Assembly (NCBI GenBank): GCA_007136035.1
Contig: SLHS01000020.1
Coordinates: 1-9,968 of the forward strand
Direction: 5' to 3'
Length of the DNA: 9,968 nucleotides
DNA from: Patescibacteria group bacterium
Lineage (GTDB): Bacteria; Patescibacteriota; Dojkabacteria; SC72; T1SED10-24
Shown: in pieces, positions 1 through 6,280 of the stretch
Layout of the letters: each line of letters begins with the position of its first letter
Position numbering within the stretch: position 1 is the stretch's first letter
Position numbers and translations under genes: made by a program
The notes under the pieces: generated by a model
Database searches by the model: none
What the model saw: the letters and a program-made list of their open reading frames with translations, nothing else
What the model was told of the DNA's origin: nothing

Positions 1-2
1 GT

Positions 3-146
3 GATGAAACATTCGAAAAGTTTGAAGATATTCTGTGCTGTCCAAAATGCAAAGAAGATCTCGAACTTTCTAAAGAAATTGCAAAATGTAAAAGTTGCAA
101 AAAAACATTTAAAAAAAAGAATGAAATATGGGATTTTCGTATATAA
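3..146 (+). CDS. C-terminal end of a Trm112-like zinc-ribbon protein (5' part outside window)
   Basis: An open frame enters from the left edge and ends at TAA 144-146, giving 47 residues. They carry two cysteine pairs, CPKC and CKSC, 14 residues apart from first pair to second, followed by a short basic stretch and the ending EIWDFRI. The pattern (LxCPxC, a Leu-rich strand, CxxC, then 'I.DFR') is that of the Trm112/UPF0434 zinc-ribbon family, which occurs as a small stand-alone protein or as a module at the N-terminus of methyltransferases and glycosyltransferases. Here it is the very C-terminus, so the gene is either a small stand-alone ribbon or an enzyme with a terminal ribbon; the window cannot tell which. 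The last 19 bases overlap the start of rsmA in another frame, which suggests co-transcription and translational coupling. The ribbon assignment is fairly safe; the function of the whole protein is unknown. Confidence 0.6.
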   Translation, partial: DETFEKFEDILCCPKCKEDLELSKEIAKCKSCKKTFKKKNEIWDFRI

Positions 147-898
147 GCAAACCTAAAAGATCTTTGGGTCAAAATTTCTTTATCAATGAAAACCTTGGTA
201 GATCCATTGTCAAAAAAACTTTAGAAACTGAACCTGAAGGACTTATTGAAATTGGTTCTGGAAGAGGATTCTTTACTAAACTTTTTGTTGAAATGGAGGT
301 TAAAGTTTTTGCTGTAGAAAAAGACAATGTTTTATATAAAAATTTAGAATTTCTTTTTCCTGAGATAGAAGTTTTTAACGAAGATATTTTCTCAGAAAAC
401 CTGCAACCTCTATTTCAAAAAGATGCAGATTACGTATGCTTTGGTTCTCTCCCCTATAATATTGCAAAGAGAATAATTAGCTATCTTGCACAAAATTCTA
501 ATATCAAGAATTTTTATTTTATAATCCAAAAAGAAGTAGCCCAAAAATACACTTCTAGAGAAAAAAGCTCTATGCTATCTTTAACAACAAAGTTATATTT
601 CGACAGTAAAATTATTTTTGATATTTCTCCAGAAAATTTTAAACCTAGACCTAATGTTGTTAGCAGTTTTATCAGATTTTCAAGAAATAATAATCTTAGA
701 CTAGTAAATAACCTTGAAAGCTTTTTGGAATACGTACAAAAAGCCTTTAAACAACCTCGTAAAAAATTAAAAAATAATATTGAAAAATATTACATCCCTT
801 CAAAAGAAATATCAGACCTTTTAAACAAAAGAGCAGAAGACTTTGATTTAGAGAAACATTTATACATTTGGGAAAACTTAGAACCAAAAATCGATTAG
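128..898 (+). CDS. rsmA: 16S rRNA (adenine1518/1519-N6)-dimethyltransferase RsmA (KsgA)
   Basis: RsmA dimethylates two adjacent adenines in the 3' hairpin of 16S rRNA late in 30S assembly, using S-adenosylmethionine. The 256 residues are near normal family length. Visible motifs are the N-terminal KRSLGQNFFIN (residues 10-20), the SAM-binding EIGSGRGFFTK (41-51), the acidic end of strand 2 (AVEKDN, 62-67), the NEDIF motif (84-88), the active-site loop GSLPYN (106-111), QKEVAQKY (134-141) and FKPRPNVVSS (171-180). The C-terminal helical domain is basic, as expected for RNA binding. The ATG is the only possible start: an in-frame TGA lies at 122-124. No Shine-Dalgarno sequence is visible, so translation probably depends on coupling to the overlapping upstream gene. 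The odd point is Ser107, where the family almost always has Asn (NLPY). Identity is very secure; full activity is not proven. Confidence 0.95.
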   Translation: MGFSYISKPKRSLGQNFFINENLGRSIVKKTLETEPEGLIEIGSGRGFFTKLFVEMEVKVFAVEKDNVLYKNLEFLFPEIEVFNEDIFSENLQPLFQKDADYVCFGSLPYNIAKRIISYLAQNSNIKNFYFIIQKEVAQKYTSREKSSMLSLTTKLYFDSKIIFDISPENFKPRPNVVSSFIRFSRNNNLRLVNNLESFLEYVQKAFKQPRKKLKNNIEKYYIPSKEISDLLNKRAEDFDLEKHLYIWENLEPKID

Positions 899-907
899 TG
901 ATATAAT
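899..907 (+). promoter_or_regulatory. Extended -10 promoter (TGA-TATAAT) for a leaderless mRNA
   Basis: A perfect TATAAT at 902-907 is preceded by TGA at 899-901, an extended -10 motif that can work without a good -35; none is obvious upstream. Only six bases (908-913) separate the hexamer from the ATG at 914, so transcription should start at or next to the A of the start codon. The element lies right after the rsmA stop. Seen directly; the leaderless reading is inference. Confidence 0.6.
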
Positions 908-913
908 AACCCC

Positions 914-1369
914 ATGGAAAAAGAAAAAGAGGTAGAACAACTAGATATGGGGCTCAAGGAACCCAAGTTGAACATATTTAGAAAATGGAAGTACAAAATT
1001 GAGTTTTTCTTTGCTGGGTTAAGAGCTAACAGCCTTTTTACTGCACCCTTTCTTTGGTTTTCCTCTACATTGGCTGTTGCTTTTATTTTAGTACAAAATT
1101 ACTACTACGCTAACTTTATAAACCAATTACCAAAAGAAATACCCTTGTTTGCAATAGCAAAAAATCCAGAATTAAAACTTGTAGACAAAGATTTTTTACT
1201 TGGGGTTCTCATCTTTTCCATACTTTTAACACTTATTTCCTTTTTCATTGCAACTAAAACCTATTACAGATTTAAATTTATGTCTATTTTTACTATGACG
1301 AACCTTGTTCTGACTTTGTTGTTAATAACAATATCGTATATTAAAATATTTAGCTCATATATTTTTTAG
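914..1369 (+). CDS. Small three-helix membrane protein of unknown function
   Basis: I do not recognise a named family with confidence. The 151 residues have a charged, cytoplasm-like N-terminus (1-38), then hydrophobic segments at about 42-62, 94-114 and 123-147. Between helices 1 and 2 is a loop with NQLPKEIPLFAIAKNPEL; a 'LP..IPLF' loop in this place resembles small membrane proteins found near WecA/TagO-like genes in candidate-phyla genomes and, more loosely, DUF1648-type proteins. The stop codon TAG (1367-1369) directly abuts the ATG of the WecA-like gene, so the two are almost surely translated together and may form a complex. The start is fixed by an in-frame TGA at 899-901 with no other start codon before 914. 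It has its own promoter with a -10 six bases upstream. It could be an accessory or scaffold subunit for the transferase; that is a guess from context. Confidence 0.75.
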   Translation: MEKEKEVEQLDMGLKEPKLNIFRKWKYKIEFFFAGLRANSLFTAPFLWFSSTLAVAFILVQNYYYANFINQLPKEIPLFAIAKNPELKLVDKDFLLGVLIFSILLTLISFFIATKTYYRFKFMSIFTMTNLVLTLLLITISYIKIFSSYIF

Positions 1370-2599
1370 ATGCAAGAATTGAATTTAATACAAAGATGCT
1401 TGGAGGTTTTTTCAATAGAAATGAATTTTTTAAAAAACCTTTTCCCAGAAAGCTGGGAAGTATATATTGATTTCTTACCAATATTTTTAATCGCAACTTT
1501 TTTCGCCTTTCTGGTGACGCCAATTATTGGTTTTTTTGCTAATAAATACAACATTCTGGACTATCCAGCGGAACTTAGGAGAAAAAAATTCAACAAGTAC
1601 GATAAAGAAGAAAGGCATATACATAAAACACCCACACCTTTACTCGGAGGGCTTTCGTTTCTCATACCAATCATCGTATTTCTCATTTTTCTTGTCTTCC
1701 TGAATATATCTCCTATTGTGAATGCTATCCTAATAGGAGTTTTGATACTTACAATCGTGGGAATACTAGATGATATATATAACCTTCCCGCCTCATATCA
1801 ATTGCTGGGACAAACTTTGGCAGCTACGATAATTGCGCTTTCACCAATAAATATGGATATTATAAATATACCATTAGACGGATTTATAGATTTGAGTTGG
1901 TACACTTTCGGGCTCTTTGTCTTCCCTGGTGATTTTATAATGATTCTTTGGATATTGCTATGTATAAATGCCATAAAATTTATCGCTGGTTCAGATGGAT
2001 TAATGGAAAGTAACGCTATAATCATTTGCTTGCTCTTCTTCGTACTAGGCATAAGAACTGGTGCTGAGATAACAATTCTTTTGAGCCTTATTTTAGCCGG
2101 TGGTCTAACAGGATTTCTCTTCTATAATTTCCCTCCTGCAAAGATTTTCTCGGGTTCTACTGGCAAAACTACACTAGGATTTTTAATAGCCATAATTGCA
2201 ATTCTAAATCAGTCAAAGTTTGCAGCATCGATTATGATTTTAACCTTACCTCTAATAGACCTTTTCTTTGTCATTGGAAAGAGATATTACATATACAAAT
2301 CAAAAAGCCTTTTGGATTTAATAAAAATTAATGATACTAATCACCTACACCATCAATTAATTAATCTTGGTTTTTCTTCAAGAAGAATCTTGCTCATTGA
2401 AATTAGCATAACTCTTCTAATCGGTTTAATAGCAATTTTAACCACTGGAGCAATGAATCTCTTCCTCTTCATATTAATAATTTTTTTCACGATAATAGGT
2501 ATCCTCGCATTACATCTTCTTGTAGAAAAGAAAAAAACACAAGATAAAGAAGATAGCCCAAAAGAACCTAAAAGTCCTGAATCTAAATACTCCTACTAG
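1370..2599 (+). CDS. WecA/TagO/MraY-superfamily polyprenyl-phosphate sugar-phosphate transferase-like protein
   Basis: Members of this family move a sugar-1-phosphate (often GlcNAc or a related amino sugar) from a UDP-sugar onto undecaprenyl phosphate at the cytoplasmic face of the membrane, starting surface glycan synthesis. The 409 residues form about ten or eleven hydrophobic segments plus a Lys/Glu/Pro-rich hydrophilic tail (386-409). Family landmarks in order are HKTPTPLLGG (85-94), GILDDIYNL (131-139, with the Asp pair D134/D135), NAIKFIAGSDGL (200-211), PPAKIFSGSTGKTTLGF (255-271), PLIDLFFVI (294-302) and NHLHHQLINLGFSSRR (324-339). The last is typical of the WecA/TagO branch. However, three residues normally conserved are changed: K203 for Asn, A206 for Asp and S263 for the Asp of the 'GD.GS' loop. 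It may be a divergent enzyme or a pseudoenzyme. An alternative start is ATG 1421, preceded by GGAGGT at 1402-1407 but at a long 13-base spacing. Confidence 0.85.
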   Translation: MQELNLIQRCLEVFSIEMNFLKNLFPESWEVYIDFLPIFLIATFFAFLVTPIIGFFANKYNILDYPAELRRKKFNKYDKEERHIHKTPTPLLGGLSFLIPIIVFLIFLVFLNISPIVNAILIGVLILTIVGILDDIYNLPASYQLLGQTLAATIIALSPINMDIINIPLDGFIDLSWYTFGLFVFPGDFIMILWILLCINAIKFIAGSDGLMESNAIIICLLFFVLGIRTGAEITILLSLILAGGLTGFLFYNFPPAKIFSGSTGKTTLGFLIAIIAILNQSKFAASIMILTLPLIDLFFVIGKRYYIYKSKSLLDLIKINDTNHLHHQLINLGFSSRRILLIEISITLLIGLIAILTTGAMNLFLFILIIFFTIIGILALHLLVEKKKTQDKEDSPKEPKSPESKYSY

Positions 2600-2606
2600 A
2601 AAATAA

Positions 2607-2635
2607 TAGACAACTAAACAATAGTTGCATATAAT
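2607..2635 (+). promoter_or_regulatory. Sigma-70 promoter TAGACA-17-TATAAT, leaderless, for the PEGA/DUF4012 genes
   Basis: TAGACA at 2607-2612 matches the -35 consensus in five of six bases; a 17-base spacer leads to a perfect TATAAT at 2630-2635. Six bases (2636-2641) then precede the ATG at 2642, so the mRNA should begin at about the start codon. It is the best full promoter in the window and splits the left region into two transcription units, although read-through from 914 is possible. Confidence 0.65.
2611..2627. repeat. Inverted repeat CAACTA-5-TAGTTG inside the promoter spacer
   Basis: Two perfect 6-base arms (2611-2616 and 2622-2627) flank AACAA. The left arm overlaps the last two bases of the -35 hexamer and the right arm ends two bases before the -10. 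The position would suit an operator for a dimeric regulator. There is no T-run after it, so it does not look like an intrinsic terminator for the upstream gene. A chance occurrence in AT-rich DNA is possible. Confidence 0.3.
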
Positions 2636-2641
2636 AATTAC

Positions 2642-3259
2642 ATGACTAAATCTTTGAAAATCACACTAATAATTCTTGCTTTTTTGACGTTGGGCTTGTT
2701 TATGCATTTTGATCTTTTTTCTGGTTTACCTTTCGTACACAATTTTTATGAAAATTCTGTTTTAACAGTCAATACTCGCAGAGGAATTGCAAATATATAC
2801 ATAGATGGCATCGATTACGGACAAACTCCAACTTCAATCTCCAATCTTGCACAAGGAGGGTATACTGTAGAATTAGAAAAAATTTCTGAAAATCCCGAGA
2901 CCTATGAGAAAGAAAGTTTTTACATTGAACTTTACAGAAATACTGAGGCTGTAATAGATATTGAAATTGCACCCGATGGTTTTAAATCTGGACATATACT
3001 TTTTTACTCCCCAATGCCAAGAACTTTTAATCAAGAAGGAGCAGTAAGTATGAGGGCGGATATCAATGATTATGAAGTTTTAATTAACGATGAAAGAATT
3101 GACAAAGATAAGATCATTTCTTACAAACTAGAACCAGAGGAGTACGATATCAAAATTATGTCTGAAGGTTATGAATCACTAGAATTTCCTGCGATAGTAA
3201 GAGAAGGGTATGATTTAAATATTAGGGTATATCTATTACCAATACCTATAAGTTTTTAA
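2642..3259 (+). CDS. Membrane-anchored PEGA-domain protein
   Basis: The 205-residue product starts with a hydrophobic segment (about 6-22) that acts as an uncleaved signal anchor, putting the rest outside the membrane. The outer part contains a clear PEGA-type beta repeat at about 40-80, with the pattern 'anIYIDGIDYGQTPTSI..L..GGYTVELEK', and a second, degraded repeat at about 143-180 (YEVLINDERI... LEPEEYDIKIMSEGYES). PEGA repeats are small beta folds related to surface-layer and other extracytoplasmic proteins; they carry no known catalytic residues. The gene has its own promoter and ends one base before the SDR-DUF4012 gene, so the two are probably expressed together and may act together at the cell surface. 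The start is the first possible one, as a TAA lies in frame at 2615-2617. The domain call is firm; the biological role is unknown. Confidence 0.85.
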   Translation: MTKSLKITLIILAFLTLGLFMHFDLFSGLPFVHNFYENSVLTVNTRRGIANIYIDGIDYGQTPTSISNLAQGGYTVELEKISENPETYEKESFYIELYRNTEAVIDIEIAPDGFKSGHILFYSPMPRTFNQEGAVSMRADINDYEVLINDERIDKDKIISYKLEPEEYDIKIMSEGYESLEFPAIVREGYDLNIRVYLLPIPISF

Positions 3260-3260
3260 A

Positions 3261-6200
3261 ATGCAAGAAAAAAGTTTTTCAAAAATAAAAAAGCAAAATC
3301 CAGTATCAATTATCGTACACTCTAGTAATGCTATAGGGATTAATTTAGCTAAAATTCTCCTCGAGCAAGGTAGCAAGGTAATACTTATCGATAAATTTGA
3401 TGCAAAAAGCAAGGACATAATCTCTGATCTCAAAAAAATTGGAGAAGTAGATTTTGTTGATATTGGTGGACTCGAAGATTTAATGAAAAACATTAATCGA
3501 GTAGATTATCTTTTTTATGTACAATCAGAATTTCTTTTAGAAAATAAAACCTTTACTAGTAAAGACTTCCTAGAAGAATCAAATAACCTAAACCTCTGCC
3601 TCAAAGTCGCTCAGAAATATAATGCAAAATCTAGTTTAGTAACCAGTATTTCACTCAACGAAAAATTGGCACACTATCCTGATTACAAGCCTTCATCCTA
3701 TTCATCAGAGGAACTGCAGAGATATTCTGAAACACTAGTTGCAGAATACCATGATAAATCGAAAACTAATGTTAGGATAATAAGGGCAGGAGCTATTTTA
3801 GGAAAAGAAACTAATATTGAAAATTTTGAGTCTCTTAACGAGCTGTTTGAGGATAGTGTTAATAGCGAAGCCATAAAAATTGCAGGAGAAGGTTTAGATA
3901 TTCACTACCTAATACATCTTTCCGATTTAATATACGGAGTTTTAAAACTTACTTTCTCTTCAGAAACTAATGGTGAAGTTATATCCTTGTGCAACAACAA
4001 TGAATATTCCACTCTTTCTGTAGCTTACAAACTGTTAGAATTAAATCCTAATGCTACAGAAATAAAATTCGTACCAAATCAAGAAAAAAAGAAAGTTTTA
4101 CATGATCAATACATTCCTGCTCCTAATGCACAAGAATACGGTTGGAAGCAAAAAAAATCTTTGGAGAAATCTTTTGCTGAAACCCTGGAAGTAAAATACG
4201 AAAAATATAATAAAAAGTGGGAAGCACCCCCAATGGATGAAAGTGTCTACAAACAAAAACTAGAAGAAATTCGCGCTCAAAAGACCTCCAAATCAAAGAA
4301 AAAGGGAAATACCAGTATTGTAGCAACCCCCACAGGAGAAATATTTTCTAAAGCCTTCAAACCATTTAAGAACATAAACCCTAAAGAATATCTTTTTTCC
4401 AAAAACTTTTTAAAAACACTCGCCCTATTAATTTTACTCTTTCCCCTCTTTTATTTTCTAATATACCCTGTTTTTTCAATTGGCATAAGTAGCTTCGCTA
4501 TACAGAGAAATGCTTCTGAGCTTTCTAAAAACCTTTCTAACTTTAACAACGAAAATGTAAAAAATAATCTCGTATCTTTAAATAAAAATGTCGAAAATAT
4601 TAACAAAAGTTTTGGGAAACTAAATTGGCTTTTTCTCCTTACCCAAAGAACTGATATCTATAAAGAAACTTCTACACTCCTCTACGGCCTTGAAACAGGC
4701 TCAGAAGGGCTCTTGACCCTAGCAGAGGGGATAGAACCCTTAATTACATACTTAGATGAATTTGAGCCCGCCCTGAGCTTTGAGGGGGAGACTTCAGTAA
4801 CAACAAGAGAGTACACTGGAATTCTCAGAGATTTGGAGAAAAACTCAGATCAAATTAGTGAATCTTCATATAAGATATCGCAAGCTCTACAATCAATAGA
4901 GAAAATAGATAAAGAGGTATACCCTAATTTCTTACAAGAAAAAATATTAGAAATACAAACTGCCACCTCACCTTTAAAAAACGATATCTCGGATATAACA
5001 CAAATCGTACAATTTTTACCTGATACTTTGGGTGTAGATGGTAGAAAAAGATATCTCATACTTTTGCAAAATCCTGGAGAACTCAGAAGTACAGGGGGAT
5101 GGATTTCAAGTTATGCGATACTAAGCTTTGAAGGTGGGCAAATTAGAGAATTGAAAGTTGATGATGTATATAACTTAGATGGGGAATTGAAAAATCAAGG
5201 AAAGTTTATTGAGCCCCCAAGTGATATGGAAGAAGCCTTAAATGTAAAACTTTTTGGTCTTTCACTTTCGAACTGGGAACCAAATTTTCCAGATACAGCA
5301 AAAGAAGCAAAAATTCTTGTGAAAGAAGCAGGCGAAGCCTCCAGTATAGATGGTGTGATAACGATAGATATATACCTTCTCCAAGATTTACTTAATCAAT
5401 GGGGAGGCATAAATATACCGGGAGAGAGGGAATTAATAACTTCGGAAAACATTTATGAGAAAGTTTTCTTTTTACACGGAAATTTCACCCCAGGGCAATC
5501 ACAAAAAGCAACTTTTTTAACAAAACTTGCGGACGAAGTTATTAGAAGAATAGTGTCTTCGAATTTTGAAGAAAATTCACAGGTTTTTAACTCATTATTA
5601 CGCTCTTTGGAGAAAAAAAATATGCTTCTTCACTTCAATAATATAAATGCACAAAGATACTTTTCTGAAAGAGGATGGGCTGGAGAACTTTTGGCTCAAA
5701 AACACAACTTCGCTCCTGCTCCTGTAGAATGGAATTGGGGAGCAAACAAAGCAAATTTGTTCCTTGAAAGAGAGCAAAGGATAAATGCTAACATATTGAA
5801 CATGGAAGAAATTGAAGTCGAATATTCATTGACTCTGAAGAATAATTCTACCTCTGAAACCTATCCTCAAGGTGATTATAAAAATTATCTAAGATTGTAT
5901 TTACCTAAAGATGCAGAAATCTCTAACGTCACAGGATTTAACGAAAATACATATTCTGCTTCCTACAAAAAAGGTTTCAAAGTTTTAGAAGGATGGTTTG
6001 ATGTTCCCACCTCCAAAGTAATGGACTTAGAAATTTCTTACAAACTCCAAAACACCGAAAGCATACTTAGAGAGGAAAGGGATGAAATTTTTTTAAGAAC
6101 AACAATTTTCAAACAACCTGGAACAAGCGATGAAGACTTTCTACGTATAGATATAACCTATCCACAAACTTGGGCGATCGTAGAAGAAGATAATTTCGAT

Positions 6201-6278
6201 AGGGCTAGAATTAATTTAATAAAACAAACAGAGCTTGATAAAGAGAGAAATATTAATTTAGTATGGGAGAGACAATAA
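3261..6278 (+). CDS. SDR epimerase-like domain fused through a membrane helix to an extracytoplasmic DUF4012 region
   Basis: This 1005-residue protein has four parts. Residues 14-310 form an extended-SDR (NAD-dependent epimerase/dehydratase-like) fold, recognisable from SIIVHSSNAIGINLAKILLEQG (16-37, strand 1 and helix), VRIIRAGAILG (171-181) and HYLIHLSDLIYG (215-226). A Lys-rich linker (about 340-370) precedes one transmembrane helix (382-412), so the SDR part should be cytoplasmic. Residues 415-585 are helical and probably coiled-coil. Residues 589-720 hold the DUF4012 core: GRKRYLILLQNPGELRSTGG (594-613) and SIDGVITIDIYLLQDLLNQW (695-714). The end (850-1005) is beta-rich with the KQPGT motif (951-955) usual at the C-terminus of DUF4012 proteins. 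The SDR glycine motif and the YxxxK lysine are missing, so this part may bind rather than catalyse. The start follows the PEGA gene stop by one base and no Shine-Dalgarno sequence is seen. The DUF4012 identity is firm; its function is not known. Confidence 0.9.
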   Translation: MQEKSFSKIKKQNPVSIIVHSSNAIGINLAKILLEQGSKVILIDKFDAKSKDIISDLKKIGEVDFVDIGGLEDLMKNINRVDYLFYVQSEFLLENKTFTSKDFLEESNNLNLCLKVAQKYNAKSSLVTSISLNEKLAHYPDYKPSSYSSEELQRYSETLVAEYHDKSKTNVRIIRAGAILGKETNIENFESLNELFEDSVNSEAIKIAGEGLDIHYLIHLSDLIYGVLKLTFSSETNGEVISLCNNNEYSTLSVAYKLLELNPNATEIKFVPNQEKKKVLHDQYIPAPNAQEYGWKQKKSLEKSFAETLEVKYEKYNKKWEAPPMDESVYKQKLEEIRAQKTSKSKKKGNTSIVATPTGEIFSKAFKPFKNINPKEYLFSKNFLKTLALLILLFPLFYFLIYPVFSIGISSFAIQRNASELSKNLSNFNNENVKNNLVSLNKNVENINKSFGKLNWLFLLTQRTDIYKETSTLLYGLETGSEGLLTLAEGIEPLITYLDEFEPALSFEGETSVTTREYTGILRDLEKNSDQISESSYKISQALQSIEKIDKEVYPNFLQEKILEIQTATSPLKNDISDITQIVQFLPDTLGVDGRKRYLILLQNPGELRSTGGWISSYAILSFEGGQIRELKVDDVYNLDGELKNQGKFIEPPSDMEEALNVKLFGLSLSNWEPNFPDTAKEAKILVKEAGEASSIDGVITIDIYLLQDLLNQWGGINIPGERELITSENIYEKVFFLHGNFTPGQSQKATFLTKLADEVIRRIVSSNFEENSQVFNSLLRSLEKKNMLLHFNNINAQRYFSERGWAGELLAQKHNFAPAPVEWNWGANKANLFLEREQRINANILNMEEIEVEYSLTLKNNSTSETYPQGDYKNYLRLYLPKDAEISNVTGFNENTYSASYKKGFKVLEGWFDVPTSKVMDLEISYKLQNTESILREERDEIFLRTTIFKQPGTSDEDFLRIDITYPQTWAIVEEDNFDRARINLIKQTELDKERNINLVWERQ

Positions 6279-6280
6279 AA

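Noticed and set aside
111..130. A-run (A8 at 111-118) just before rsmA as a possible -1 frameshift site fusing the zinc ribbon to RsmA
   Set aside because: The RsmA frame has stops at 110-112 (TAA) and 122-124 (TGA), so a -1 shift there cannot read into RsmA; an ordinary gene overlap explains the layout.
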